DNA of 64,000 nt from Bacteroides sp. ET71 (GCF_023336905.1 NZ_JAMBLS010000001.1:62001-126000); one strand, 5' to 3'; counted from the stretch's first letter, positions 18,085 through 27,137 are shown. The notes: a model not told the origin generated them from the letters alone. Numbers and translations: made by a program.

Positions 18085-18163
18085 GGTAGCTACCTTTAGG
18101 AGGTCGAGGTAGCTACCTTTAGAGGGTCGAGGTAGCTACCAAGACGAGGCCAAGGTAGCTACC
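18085..18163. repeat. GGTAGCTACC palindrome array, exact 23-bp period
   Basis: The perfect 10-bp palindrome GGTAGCTACC occurs at 18085, 18108, 18131 and 18154, spaced exactly 23 bases each time. Spacers are related (TTTAGGAGGTCGA, TTTAGAGGGTCGA, AAGACGAGGCCAA). It lies between ffh and folD, 54 bases before the folD ATG. Four identical palindromes two turns apart look like an operator array, though four RNA hairpins are equally possible. Confidence 0.92.
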
Positions 18164-18217
18164 GAGGGAAAAGCCAGACAGGCAGTAAACAAATTTTACC
18201 ATAAAAAGGAACATACT

Positions 18218-19099
18218 ATGACACTGATTGACGGAAAAGCCATCTCCGCACAAATCAAGCAGGAGATAGCAGAAGAAGTGGCCCAAATCGTGGCCAACGG
18301 CGGCAAACGCCCCCACCTGGCCGCCATCCTCGTGGGGCACGACGGAGGCAGCGAGACCTACGTGGCCAACAAAGTGAAAGCGTGCGAAGAATGTGGATTC
18401 AAGTCCACACTGATTCGCTACGAAACAGACGTGACCGAAGACGAACTGCTGGCCAAAGTGCGCGAGCTCAACGCCGATGACGACGTGGACGGATTCATCG
18501 TCCAGCTCCCCCTGCCGCAGCACATCTCCGAGCAGAAAGTCATCGAAACCATTGACTACCGCAAGGACGTCGACGGCTTCCACCCCATCAACGTGGGCCG
18601 CATGTCCATCGGCCTGCCCTGCTACATCTCGGCCACGCCCAACGGCATCATGGAACTGCTGAAGCGCTATCACATTGAGACCCAAGGCAAGAAGTGCGTC
18701 ATCCTGGGCCGCAGCAACATCGTGGGCAAACCCATGGCCATGCTGATGATGCAGAAAGCCTATCCGGGCGACGCCACCGTCACCGTCTGCCACAGCCGCA
18801 GCCGCGACCTGGTGAAAGAATGTCAGGAAGCCGACATCATCATCGCCGCCATGGGGCAACCCAACTTCGTGAAGGCCGACATGGTGAAAGAAGGTGCCGT
18901 TATCATCGACGTAGGCACTACCCGCGTGCCCGATGCCACCAAGAAATCCGGCTTCAAGCTGACGGGCGACGTCAAGTTTGATGAAGTAGCCCCCAAATGC
19001 TCATACATCACCCCCGTGCCCGGCGGTGTAGGTCCGATGACCATCGTCTCGCTGATGAAGAACACGCTGTTGGCTGGCAAAAAGGCTATTTATCAATAA
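18218..19099 (+). CDS. folD: methylenetetrahydrofolate dehydrogenase / cyclohydrolase
   Basis: A 293-residue bifunctional enzyme that interconverts 5,10-methylene-THF, methenyl-THF and 10-formyl-THF with NADP. The catalytic Lys lies in [15 protein letters not shown] (YxxxK), and [33 protein letters not shown] and [13 protein letters not shown] are all present. Length matches the family. It supplies one-carbon units for purine synthesis and initiator formylation. The palindrome array in front of it may control it. A downstream hairpin-type repeat separates it from the convergent B12 operon. Confidence 0.97.
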   Translation: MTLIDGKAISAQIKQEIAEEVAQIVANGGKRPHLAAILVGHDGGSETYVANKVKACEECGFKSTLIRYETDVTEDELLAKVRELNADDDVDGFIVQLPLPQHISEQKVIETIDYRKDVDGFHPINVGRMSIGLPCYISATPNGIMELLKRYHIETQGKKCVILGRSNIVGKPMAMLMMQKAYPGDATVTVCHSRSRDLVKECQEADIIIAAMGQPNFVKADMVKEGAVIIDVGTTRVPDATKKSGFKLTGDVKFDEVAPKCSYITPVPGGVGPMTIVSLMKNTLLAGKKAIYQ

Positions 19100-19144
19100 G
19101 GATAAACCAAGAGGAAAGAAAGAGGGTGCCGAAAATATAAAATT

Positions 19145-19248
19145 GCACGCAGATGGCACAGATACAACAGATGGACGCTGATTATATATTACTGATGTAC
19201 AGATGAATAAATCTGCGAAAATCTGCTTAACCTATGTTATCTGCGTGC
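19145..19248. repeat. ~100-bp palindromic interspersed repeat (CAGAT family)
   Basis: Ends GCACGCAGAT (19145-19154) and ATCTGCGTGC (19239-19248) are perfect complements; the interior repeats CAGAT and ATCTGC words. A related element of similar size occurs at 62475-62572. It lies between folD and the convergent end of the B12 operon and may serve as a terminator on both strands. Confidence 0.65.
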
Positions 19249-19278
19249 CAATATCTCATTGCGGCACCCCCTCTTATC

Positions 19279-20583
19279 TTATGGCTGCCAAGCAAACACA
19301 GAAAGCGGATAAATGCCCTTCACGCTATGAGCCACATTACTGAGGTTGCGCACCAACCGGGGTGTATCTCCGTTACAGTCATAAACCAGCATATGCGTGT
19401 CAGAAGTCACCCCCTCCCAATTCTCCTTGGACGTGGCAACATAAATATATCCACTATTTCTGTCGGCCACAATGTTACAATCCAACACCCGGGCGTCCGG
19501 CTCATCGCTTTTGAAATCAACAATGTCTTTCTCCACCCGGCCCATCTCTATGGAGTAGCGGCTGAGAGTGGTGTAAGAAGCCATCGTGAACGCTGACTCT
19601 TCGGCTCCTGTGAAATAAATATACCCGTCCAAATAAGTGATGCCCGAGTTTCCATGCAAGGCAGGAGAGATGTTGGCCGGGATGGTTTTCCGGTCCGTAA
19701 CCGTCCAACTATCCAGGTCGATGAAACTCAGATAACCGCTGTCTCTTCCCCGCGTGTAAGTGGCTACTATCAGCGTGCCGTCGTCTGCCAAGCACATGCC
19801 ACTGACCAAATCGCCTCGCCCCAATTCAAGCCGGCGGTTCACCTCATCCTTTCCCTTGGCGAACTCCAACAAAGCTGTCGTAGACCAGAATCCACCTGTT
19901 GCGGCATACAAACAACCATCTACCACCATTGCCCCTCTGGACGAAACGATGGATTCCACCGTATTGGCCGCCCCGGCGTTTCCTATGTCATAAGCCCCTT
20001 CTATGAGCTTCAGCTCGCCCGTCGTGCTGTCGAAGCACAATACCCCTTGGGCAAAGATAAAGACATTATGCTCGTCCAGCACGGCCATCCCGCCAAGGCT
20101 GGTATCCACCTCCTCCTGCACATCGTTGACAGGATGCTGGAATAGCATGTCCGCCCTGGCGAAAGACTTTTCCTTCGCCAACGTCTCGGCATCGGCAACA
20201 ATCAGAAGACCGTTATTCTCCCTGCCGTCAGCCTGATACCAGTCGTTGCAAAGGATGTATTGCTTGCCGTCACACAAGTAAAGGGCCACGCCATCATTAC
20301 CCAGTTCTGAACTGTTTGCCCCTGCATAGACTTTGTTTTCCACTTCTCCCTCCGGATTGATAAAAGTCAGAAAGGCGTTTTCCAATGTATAGGTACCCCC
20401 GCTCAGTATCATCACTCCGTCGGGGTCGGCATAACCGGTAAGAGCAGACGGCGGATTGTTGCCTACGTCTTCATTGTCCGACCCACCCGGCTCTGTACCG
20501 GAAGTTTCCACACCGTCATCACTGCAAGCTGCCAACAGCAGGCAGCCCATCAAAAAATAAGGATATAATCTTTTCATCATCAA
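19279..20583 (-). CDS. surface lipoprotein, beta-propeller-like, last gene of B12 operon
   Basis: A 434-residue lipoprotein: signal peptide with lipobox LLLAAC (Cys at about 20), then an acidic SDDGVE linker, the usual export signal of Bacteroides surface lipoproteins. The mature part has repeated beta-strand units such as GVALYLCDGKQYILCND, NGLLIVADAETLA, MAVLDEHNVFIFAQG and GYLSFIDLDSWTV, like the YncE/DUF5074 propellers. It starts 14 bases after the related upstream gene and is the last of five genes behind the cobalamin riboswitch, so a role in capturing cobamides or an allied ligand is likely but unproven. Confidence 0.75.
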   Translation of the reverse strand: MMMKRLYPYFLMGCLLLAACSDDGVETSGTEPGGSDNEDVGNNPPSALTGYADPDGVMILSGGTYTLENAFLTFINPEGEVENKVYAGANSSELGNDGVALYLCDGKQYILCNDWYQADGRENNGLLIVADAETLAKEKSFARADMLFQHPVNDVQEEVDTSLGGMAVLDEHNVFIFAQGVLCFDSTTGELKLIEGAYDIGNAGAANTVESIVSSRGAMVVDGCLYAATGGFWSTTALLEFAKGKDEVNRRLELGRGDLVSGMCLADDGTLIVATYTRGRDSGYLSFIDLDSWTVTDRKTIPANISPALHGNSGITYLDGYIYFTGAEESAFTMASYTTLSRYSIEMGRVEKDIVDFKSDEPDARVLDCNIVADRNSGYIYVATSKENWEGVTSDTHMLVYDCNGDTPRLVRNLSNVAHSVKGIYPLSVFAWQP

Positions 20584-20597
20584 AACTTTATTTATAA

Positions 20598-22109
20598 TTA
20601 TCTATTAAAGAACACGCCTGCCGGGAAATGGGTATAGTTATCGAACTTATGCACCGGTGTATCCACACTGACATCGAAATCAAATTCCCAGACAGCATTA
20701 GTCGTAAAGAAGTTGCCCAGACCTTTCAAGGTATTGACATACACATGCCCGGTGGAGGGATTGACACCCAATCCGTTATACAACAGTCCGACATTATCGT
20801 CCAAATCTGCAAGATCAACCAGCGGTTCATCTACCAAACCGTCTTCCTCTGCGTCGAACTTGGCACGATAGATAAGGGTGCCGTCGGCATAATAAACCGT
20901 ATTGCCATAAGCAGCGAAACAACAGTTATAGGCATTGTCGGGCTGTTCGGTCAACCGGTTTTGCACAAGTTCAGAAGTAGCCAAATCAAGCTTATTCAGT
21001 GTAATCATCCCCTCTCTGTCCGGATTGGAGGCAGAAGTAGCTATTATCCACAGATTGCCATCATCGGCAGGAGCGATGCCCAGGATGTAATTAATCATCG
21101 TTGAAGCAGAAAAAATCGCATCAGTGCCCACGGAAGACACCTGCCCTGTGGACGGAGCTATTTTTTTCACATAGGCCATGTAAGAGCCGCTCAAAGGAAA
21201 ATAGACCTCATTGTTCACTGTTGCGAGCCTCGCCTTGGGAGCATTTTCCGTCCCGTCGACAAAAGACAGCGACCGGTCATCCATATTCAGGCACCAAACC
21301 CCGGCATTGTCGCGAATGTAGACATGCTGCTCGTCTATCACAGCGATATGCGTGGGCCAATCCAACTGGCTGAGCTCTTCATTCGTGAAGCTTCTCAGCT
21401 TCTTCAACGTCACGGCATCGGCCACCACCAGCATACCGTCGTTTTCAAAAGAGTTGCCTACTGCATTGGTATCTCCATTTTGCGAAATAATGTAGATTTT
21501 TCCGTCATAGAAACACATGTCCTGTGCCACATTGCCCAGCTCGGTACCATTCACACGCTTATACGCATCGTCCACTACATATCCTTCGGGCGTGATGTAG
21601 ACAAGCGAACCGTTCTCAGTAGTCATATTGCCTTCGTTCAAGACAAATGCCCCTTCCGGCTCATCGAAAGTGACATGATAGAAATTGACACCTTCTGTTG
21701 TAATGCTTTGATTATCGGCACCGGCGACAACCAGTTGCAAGGTATAATTCTTATCTGCCTCAACAGAAGACGACGGTGCCGCAACAGTTACGTTGCCTGC
21801 TTCTTCATCTACGGTCACCTGCCACCCCGCAGGCACATCAACCAAAGAGATGCTTTCCACCCCTTCCGCATGGTAGGAAAGCACATACGTCTCATCAGAA
21901 AGCAGCAAAACAGGGTCTCCTGCATCGGATTCCACCTTCCAATCAAAAACAAGTTCACCGACTGTTCCCCCACCTCCGCCGATAGGGTCATTGTCATCAC
22001 TGCATCCGCCCAGGCAGAGCAGCACACTCAGGTTCAGAGCCAACCAAAGGCTCATCGGGTTGAATAACTTTTTCATTGTTCCGTCATTTAAGTTGAATAA
22101 CTTTTTCAT
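20598..22109 (-). CDS. surface lipoprotein, DUF5074-like, B12 operon
   Basis: A 503-residue lipoprotein. The lipobox is LCLGGC followed by SDDNDP and a Gly run. An Ig-like strand-rich domain (about 50-150) precedes a propeller-like domain beginning GAFVLNEGNMTTENGSLVYIT, which resembles BtuG over FVLNEGNM. Two in-frame starts exist, 22109 and 22076, because a 33-bp tandem duplication repeats the start codon and the first codons (MKKLFN twice); the inner one gives the more usual signal peptide. The 176 bases upstream hold the duplication and a palindrome array. Ligand unknown; context suggests cobamide uptake. Confidence 0.78.
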   Translation of the reverse strand: MKKLFNLNDGTMKKLFNPMSLWLALNLSVLLCLGGCSDDNDPIGGGGGTVGELVFDWKVESDAGDPVLLLSDETYVLSYHAEGVESISLVDVPAGWQVTVDEEAGNVTVAAPSSSVEADKNYTLQLVVAGADNQSITTEGVNFYHVTFDEPEGAFVLNEGNMTTENGSLVYITPEGYVVDDAYKRVNGTELGNVAQDMCFYDGKIYIISQNGDTNAVGNSFENDGMLVVADAVTLKKLRSFTNEELSQLDWPTHIAVIDEQHVYIRDNAGVWCLNMDDRSLSFVDGTENAPKARLATVNNEVYFPLSGSYMAYVKKIAPSTGQVSSVGTDAIFSASTMINYILGIAPADDGNLWIIATSASNPDREGMITLNKLDLATSELVQNRLTEQPDNAYNCCFAAYGNTVYYADGTLIYRAKFDAEEDGLVDEPLVDLADLDDNVGLLYNGLGVNPSTGHVYVNTLKGLGNFFTTNAVWEFDFDVSVDTPVHKFDNYTHFPAGVFFNR

Positions 22110-22124
22110 TGTTCCATCATTTAA
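22059..22124. repeat. 33-bp tandem duplication over a start codon
   Basis: Bases 22059-22091 are repeated at 22092-22124 with one mismatch. The unit spans the ATG and the leader of the lipoprotein gene read on the minus strand; being 11 codons long it keeps the frame, so translation can start in either copy. Confidence 0.85.
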
Positions 22125-22159
22125 TATGTATCTTATTACTGATATTATGGGGTTGTGAG

Positions 22160-22242
22160 AACAGTATTATACTGTTGTAGGAACACTATTATACTGTTCC
22201 GGGAACACTATTATACTGTTGTGGGAACAGTATTATACTGTT
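22160..22242. repeat. AACAGTATTATACTGTT palindrome array, exact 22-bp period
   Basis: Four copies of a 17-bp palindrome centred on one T begin at 22160, 22182, 22204 and 22226, exactly 22 bases apart. Copies 1 and 4 are perfect palindromes; copies 2 and 3 read AACACTATTATACTGTT. It lies inside the B12 operon, between two lipoprotein genes, about 50 bases upstream of the next ATG. Confidence 0.92.
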
Positions 22243-22285
22243 CTCATGAAGCATTTTTCCGGTCCAAACGCCCGCTTGAGGCGGT

Positions 22286-23347
22286 TCATTCTCTCGTAGG
22301 AATCTCTTCACCCAGCACATGCAGGTCTTCCACACCTGAGATTTCCGTCGAACATTCGCCCAGCCAGCCGTTTTCCTGGTTCACTCCCGTATAAATCATG
22401 ACAAAGTCCACACCCGGCAAGTACACTTTCTGCCCCTTGCCGTCTACTGCCCAGTCAATGTCGATGGACGATTCATTGTTCGTGTTCGTTTCATTGTCGG
22501 CATAGCCGTAGCGGAACTTGTAAAGGATGAAATAACTTCCCTGCCCGCTCTCGTCGATGCCGTTCTGCGGAAGGCAAGTACCGCGAAATGTCAGTTCATC
22601 TCCTTCGAACCACTGCGGGAAATAAGACTGGTTGTGGAAGGCGTTCTTCGCCTTATAACCAGAATTACCCCGGTTGTCTTCCCAACGGATATAGGATTGT
22701 TTCTCCTCATCCGTTTCAGGTTCCTGCGCCGGACGGTAATACGTAATCTCATAGTCAGTATAAAGATTCACATCGTTCCCACTATCTTCTGCCAACTGAT
22801 ACCATGCTTCCTGCGCCGGGTCTTCATGGGCGCTTCCGGCTATCTCGTACCACTCGTCTTCATCGGGCCGGCCGTTCTTGTTTTTATCATAAGCCACCCT
22901 GATGATGCCCGGCTCACAACTGCCACCCACCGGCGCATCCGGATTGGGATTAGAGGCAGAATAGAAAGCATTGCCCAAGACCCTGAAATCGCGCAATCCG
23001 GGCTTGTTCTCAATGGTATGGTCGAAGCCCACCGTAACGTAGCCTCCATACCCCCCCAGCGAAATCAGGCCCCTGTTATTGTTGCCTATGGCTGCCAGCA
23101 CTTTTTCGTTCATGGTTTCCTGCGTATCACCTTCTTCATAAGCCGGCATTGTATTGGTAAACTGCCCGACAGCCGGCATAAAGTCTAACACCCGGGTGAT
23201 ATAGGCAGTGGCCCCGTCGGGTTGAGGCACAGGGGGAACAGCCCCATCGTCTTCACTGCACGAGGTCACGCCACACATCAAAAAGCTCACACCACATACG
23301 GCCGCCACGACAGCCGAATGTTTTAATAAAGATTTTATTCCTATCAT
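22286..23347 (-). CDS. surface lipoprotein of B12 operon
   Basis: A 353-residue lipoprotein with a signal peptide, Cys at about 30 (CGVTSCSEDDG) and acidic residues after it. The mature part includes YITRVLDFMPAVGQFTNTMPAYEEGD, GLISLGGYGGYVTVGFDH and DKNKNGRPDEDEWYEI, the last an EF-hand-like Asp/Asn loop that may bind calcium. It lies 18 bases after btuG and before two propeller-like lipoproteins, all behind one riboswitch. A cobamide-binding accessory role (as for BtuH) is possible, but I cannot assign it to that family from sequence alone. Confidence 0.7.
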   Translation of the reverse strand: MIGIKSLLKHSAVVAAVCGVSFLMCGVTSCSEDDGAVPPVPQPDGATAYITRVLDFMPAVGQFTNTMPAYEEGDTQETMNEKVLAAIGNNNRGLISLGGYGGYVTVGFDHTIENKPGLRDFRVLGNAFYSASNPNPDAPVGGSCEPGIIRVAYDKNKNGRPDEDEWYEIAGSAHEDPAQEAWYQLAEDSGNDVNLYTDYEITYYRPAQEPETDEEKQSYIRWEDNRGNSGYKAKNAFHNQSYFPQWFEGDELTFRGTCLPQNGIDESGQGSYFILYKFRYGYADNETNTNNESSIDIDWAVDGKGQKVYLPGVDFVMIYTGVNQENGWLGECSTEISGVEDLHVLGEEIPTRE

Positions 23348-23365
23348 ACTTAAATTAATAAATGA

Positions 23366-24529
23366 TTATTCTTGAAAAGATGTCGTTGTAAACGCAAAAT
23401 GCGCAGGAATATCCCCCGTTGTCACCTGCCACTCCAGCGTCCCTTCCGGACTGAAACAATACAGCGTACCAGGCGTCACATAGTCCTTGGCATCGCACAC
23501 CAGAATCTCTTTCGTGTCCGGATTGACAGCCATGCCGTAGGGCACTTGAATCTGTTTATCCGTCCCATCCGTAATGAAATTGCGCGAAACCACCTCTTCG
23601 CGGGCCACATCGTAAAGCGTATAGGCTACGGTATTGCTGTTCGTCACATAGCTCCACTCCACACTCGTCATATACAGCGAATCGCCGGACAGGCACATCT
23701 CGCTGGCTGTCACACCCAGATTGCCCAGCACCTGGTCCGTACGGCTGTCTATCACATATACATCCGCCCCCACATCGTAATAATCGCCCCGCGAAGACAC
23801 ATAGATACGCCCGTACCGGTCCAGCTCCATGCGATGCAGGTTGATGGCCACGTCAATCGTCTTCACCACTTGAAACGACTCGAGGTCGATGACAGACACG
23901 GTGGTATCATAGTCCGGATAGCGATAGCCGCCAGAATTGGCCACATAAAGCTTACCGTCAGCCACCACCATCTCTTCGGGCTGATACCCCACCACGACCT
24001 CCCGGGTCACTTGCAGGCTGGCCGTATCAACCTCTACCACCTTGCCGGGCCGGGCGTCGGGGTCAATCTGCACAGGCCCGGCATACGAACTGACATAAGC
24101 CTTCCCCCCGCTGAAAGTGATGTAACGGCAATTCAGGACATCTATGCTCCCCACATGCTTGGCCGTACTCACATCCATCACCTCGACATAGTGCGAGCAA
24201 TTGATAACAGCATACAACTTGCTGCCATAAATGCCGATATCGTTCCCCACATCCCCCAGTTCCTTCACTATCTCGGGGTTGCGCGAAGGATAGATGTTGC
24301 GCATATACCTGCCCGTCTCACAGCTGAAGAAGTCGATGCTTGCCTTGTTGCTTCCCATGTTCCCCTCGTTCAGAAGAAAAAAACCTTTTACCCCCCCTGT
24401 GCCACGTCCGGACGTCACTTCCTCTTCCTCATAATAGATGAAGGGCATTTCTCCCCGGCAGCCAGCCAAGGCGAGCAACAGCAGCCCCCCCCAACACAAC
24501 GGCCAAAGCTTGTACACATTCCTTACCAT
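23366..24529 (-). CDS. btuG: BtuG-like cobamide-binding surface lipoprotein
   Basis: A 388-residue lipoprotein with lipobox LALAGC, then a seven-bladed-propeller body of YncE type. GFFLLNEGNMGSNKASIDFF, KELGDVGNDIGIYGSKLYAV, NCSHYVEVMDVSTAK, SYAGPVQIDP, ANSGGYRYPDYD and GDIPAHFAF are the hallmarks of Bacteroides BtuG, which caps BtuB and binds vitamin B12 very tightly. The start at 24529 is chosen because it opens a proper signal peptide; the frame is open 76 codons further upstream, but that stretch is a repeat array. The gene lies 335 bases after btuB. Confidence 0.87.
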   Translation of the reverse strand: MVRNVYKLWPLCWGGLLLLALAGCRGEMPFIYYEEEEVTSGRGTGGVKGFFLLNEGNMGSNKASIDFFSCETGRYMRNIYPSRNPEIVKELGDVGNDIGIYGSKLYAVINCSHYVEVMDVSTAKHVGSIDVLNCRYITFSGGKAYVSSYAGPVQIDPDARPGKVVEVDTASLQVTREVVVGYQPEEMVVADGKLYVANSGGYRYPDYDTTVSVIDLESFQVVKTIDVAINLHRMELDRYGRIYVSSRGDYYDVGADVYVIDSRTDQVLGNLGVTASEMCLSGDSLYMTSVEWSYVTNSNTVAYTLYDVAREEVVSRNFITDGTDKQIQVPYGMAVNPDTKEILVCDAKDYVTPGTLYCFSPEGTLEWQVTTGDIPAHFAFTTTSFQE

Positions 24530-24567
24530 CCCTCCATTTCCGGAGAGATTCCTCAAACGAGAAGAGA

Positions 24568-24660
24568 CAAAGTCGTACCAAAGTCGTACCAAAGTCGTTT
24601 CAAAGTCGTTCCAACTGGCTCCCCTTAGAAACGAACTTGGAACGAATCTGGAACGTCTTC
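24568..24660. repeat. 11-bp-period array, btuB-btuG gap
   Basis: Four units CAAAGTCGTWC begin at 24568, 24579, 24590 and 24601 (11-bp period). After a 17-base spacer, three units in roughly the opposite sense (GAAACGAACTT, GGAACGAATCT, GGAACGTCTTC) run from 24628 to 24660. The two halves can pair imperfectly. The 11-bp step is half the 22-bp step of the other arrays. The rest of 24530-24864 holds only half of an interspersed repeat. Confidence 0.8.
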
Positions 24661-24814
24661 GGGGTGATAGGGAATACTGTTTTTTTACTTTTCCGACGGA
24701 TCTTCCCTCTTCCTTTTTCCAACGGAAATTCCTGTAGTTTTCTTTTTTCATATCCATTCATTTTAGCGCTTGTTCCAAATGAGCCATCTCCATGGTGAGT
24801 TCCCTTGAACATGC

Positions 24815-24834
24815 TCGGGATGACAGAGAGAATA
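24815..24834. repeat. half copy of the interspersed hairpin repeat
   Basis: TCGGGATGACAGAGAGAAT matches the complement of the first arm of the element at 14049-14142 and the bases after its second arm. Only one arm is present here, just downstream of btuB. Confidence 0.55.
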
Positions 24835-24864
24835 AAAATTAAACAAGCCCTGCGTTACGATTCA

Positions 24865-26886
24865 TTAAAAAGCATATTGAACAATCGCCTTGAAGTTCGT
24901 GCCTGGCATGGGATAACAGATGACGACTTCGTATTGCTGGTTGAACAAATTGTTCACCTCCAGCGTCAGCTTCAAGTCGCCCCCGCCCCAATGTTGCGTG
25001 CGGGAAACAGAGAAGTCGCTGGTGTACCAGGGCAACACGTAATTGACCGGGATATTGGCACGCGACGAATAGCGCTCTCCTGTATAGATAAAACTGTAAT
25101 TCATCTCCCACTCCCGCCAGTTCAAGTTCAATACCGCCGAACCGCTGTGCCACGGGATATAAGGTATCTGCCCCCCGTAGTAAGCATCCGTAGGGTCGGT
25201 AAAGTCCTGCGCCTTCTGATACGTATAGTTCACCCGCCCCGTCAGATACCAGTTTTTCCCCCATTGCCACGCCGTCTGCAGAGCAAGGTCAATGCCCCTG
25301 ATTTCTACCTTGCCCAGATTGACCATGGTCCAGCGGAAGAAATTAGAAGTCGGCATGGCCACAATCTTGTTCTCGACCTCGTTGTAATACACATCTGCCT
25401 GCACCTCCAACCTGCGCAACCAACGGTCGCCCCACTCCTTGGCATAAGTCAGACCCAGGTTATACTGATTGGTATATTCCGGCTCCAAATCAACGTTACC
25501 GATAAAGGTGTAATACAGGTCATTCAGCGTCGGCATACGGAAAATCCGCTTGTAGAAAGCCCGCAGATTAAGGTCTAAGGCAGAAAAAGGACGATAAGAG
25601 ACTACAACAGTAGGCGTCCACTCAGCCCGGTTATCCGCCCCCTGGGCTTCGCTCCGCACATGGTCTTGCACCAAAGTGCCCAAAAGACTGGCATGCATCT
25701 TCACCGACGGGAAACGGAGAGCCGTAGCCACAGCCAGCAGTTGCGTATGCCTCCGGGGATAGACAAAGTCTGTCAAGTCTGCATCCAACAGGTTGAACTG
25801 ATAGTCGGCGGAGAAACTTACATCCCATACCGGCAGCAAAGCATATTGGTTGGCCACAGAAACATACGTTTCATGCTGGTAATAACGGTTATTGACATAC
25901 ATCAAAGCCTCATCCCGCCGGGGATCGGCCAGATAATGTAAATAGTCGTAGGCATACTTGGCATTTATCAACAGACTGTATCTGGGCGAGAACTCTTTCC
26001 TGAAAGAGCCTTGTGCGAAAACATTCGTATCCCATTGCCTGTCTTCGTGACTGAATTTATTCTTTACTACGGCACCCGGATATCCGCGCTCTGAACGATA
26101 AAGATAAGCTTTGGCCCGCCAATACCCGCCTTTGATGCTGCCGAAAAGCCCTCCTTCCAAACGGACAGCATTCACATCGCCATTTCTGCGGACAGCCGTT
26201 GTATCGTAGCTGTCTTCCACCCGGTAAGTAAACTTATATCGCCCGGTGGTGTACATATATTCCGCGCTTACCGAAGAACTGATACGCTCGTTCAAACGCC
26301 TGTCCCACACGATGGAAGGGTTGACTACCCCAAAGGAGCCTGTCTTGAAGGTGGACTTCACGTGCTGACGCTCTCCTGCTGCAAATCGGGGCGTCCGAGA
26401 CTGCAAATAAATACTTCCTGCCGAGGCAAAGTCTTTGGCTGGTTGAAGAAGGGCACTCTTCTGTCCGTTGTAGAGCGTCACCGCTTCCATGTTGTCCAAT
26501 GAAAAGCGGCCCAAATCAACAGTACCGTTTTGGGCATTTCCCAATTCTATGCCGTCATAAAAGACACCGACATGATTGGTGCCCATGCTGCGGATGTTTA
26601 CCGTCTTCAATCCTCCCACGCCACCATAATCCTTGATTTGTACACCAGAGAAATAGCGGATAGCATCGGCCACGCTGTGCGCCCCCAGGCGCTGCAATTG
26701 CGCACCTGCCAATTGCTGCACAGGGATAACCTCTTTGGAAAGGGCTTTTGCCGTCACCACAACCTCATCCAATCGTTGCAAACTGTCCAATCTGTTTTGC
26801 GCACACAAAGACATAGTTCCTCCAGCGGGAAACAATGCGCAAGACAAACAGACAGCACTACTAAACTGCTTAAACATGTCTGTCAT
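24865..26886 (-). CDS. btuB: TonB-dependent outer-membrane cobamide transporter
   Basis: A 673-residue outer-membrane receptor. A signal peptide ends near LCAQ; then a TonB-box-like DEVVVTA and a plug domain (VADAIRYFSGVQIKDYGGVGGLKTVNIRSMG, DGIELGNAQNGTVDLG). The remaining ~500 residues are barrel strands, ending in QYAF with a terminal Phe. There is no carboxypeptidase-regulatory extension as in SusC, which fits BtuB. The cobalamin riboswitch directly upstream and btuG downstream make vitamin B12 the substrate. It is the first gene of a five-gene operon. Confidence 0.9.
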   Translation of the reverse strand: MTDMFKQFSSAVCLSCALFPAGGTMSLCAQNRLDSLQRLDEVVVTAKALSKEVIPVQQLAGAQLQRLGAHSVADAIRYFSGVQIKDYGGVGGLKTVNIRSMGTNHVGVFYDGIELGNAQNGTVDLGRFSLDNMEAVTLYNGQKSALLQPAKDFASAGSIYLQSRTPRFAAGERQHVKSTFKTGSFGVVNPSIVWDRRLNERISSSVSAEYMYTTGRYKFTYRVEDSYDTTAVRRNGDVNAVRLEGGLFGSIKGGYWRAKAYLYRSERGYPGAVVKNKFSHEDRQWDTNVFAQGSFRKEFSPRYSLLINAKYAYDYLHYLADPRRDEALMYVNNRYYQHETYVSVANQYALLPVWDVSFSADYQFNLLDADLTDFVYPRRHTQLLAVATALRFPSVKMHASLLGTLVQDHVRSEAQGADNRAEWTPTVVVSYRPFSALDLNLRAFYKRIFRMPTLNDLYYTFIGNVDLEPEYTNQYNLGLTYAKEWGDRWLRRLEVQADVYYNEVENKIVAMPTSNFFRWTMVNLGKVEIRGIDLALQTAWQWGKNWYLTGRVNYTYQKAQDFTDPTDAYYGGQIPYIPWHSGSAVLNLNWREWEMNYSFIYTGERYSSRANIPVNYVLPWYTSDFSVSRTQHWGGGDLKLTLEVNNLFNQQYEVVICYPMPGTNFKAIVQYAF

Positions 26887-26944
26887 TTAAATAAGTTGAA
26901 AAACAAGCACCTCCTTCTCTAACCCCGGAGAAAAGAAGGCTCAA

Positions 26945-27135
26945 TGAATGATGGCAGGTCTTCTGACTGACTCCCTTTCTGAAACCTTCCCAATGTGCAA
27001 CAGCACATCAGTGGTACTGAGTATTCTTCAGAAAGTTTAAAATAGAGTTTCACAGCAGCGGGACTGTCCAGGATTTTCACCTGATTCCCTTTTAATCCCC
27101 TACCCGAGTACGTGGGTAGTAAGAACCAATTCGGG
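26945..27135 (-). promoter_or_regulatory. cobalamin riboswitch
   Basis: On the minus strand the conserved cores of the B12 riboswitch are present in order: AAGGGAATCAGGTGAAAATC, then GGACAGTCCCGCTGCTGTGA, and near the 3' end CAGAAGACCTGCC. The aptamer ends about 60 bases before btuB. A further hairpin (CCTTCT with AGAAGG, near 26905-26940) lies between the aptamer and the start and may be the expression platform. High cobalamin should switch the operon off. Confidence 0.93.
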
Positions 27136-27137
27136 GG

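Noticed and set aside
24530-24757. Upstream extension of btuG by 76 codons
   Set aside because: The extension would translate the 11-bp repeat array and would hide the lipoprotein signal peptide.
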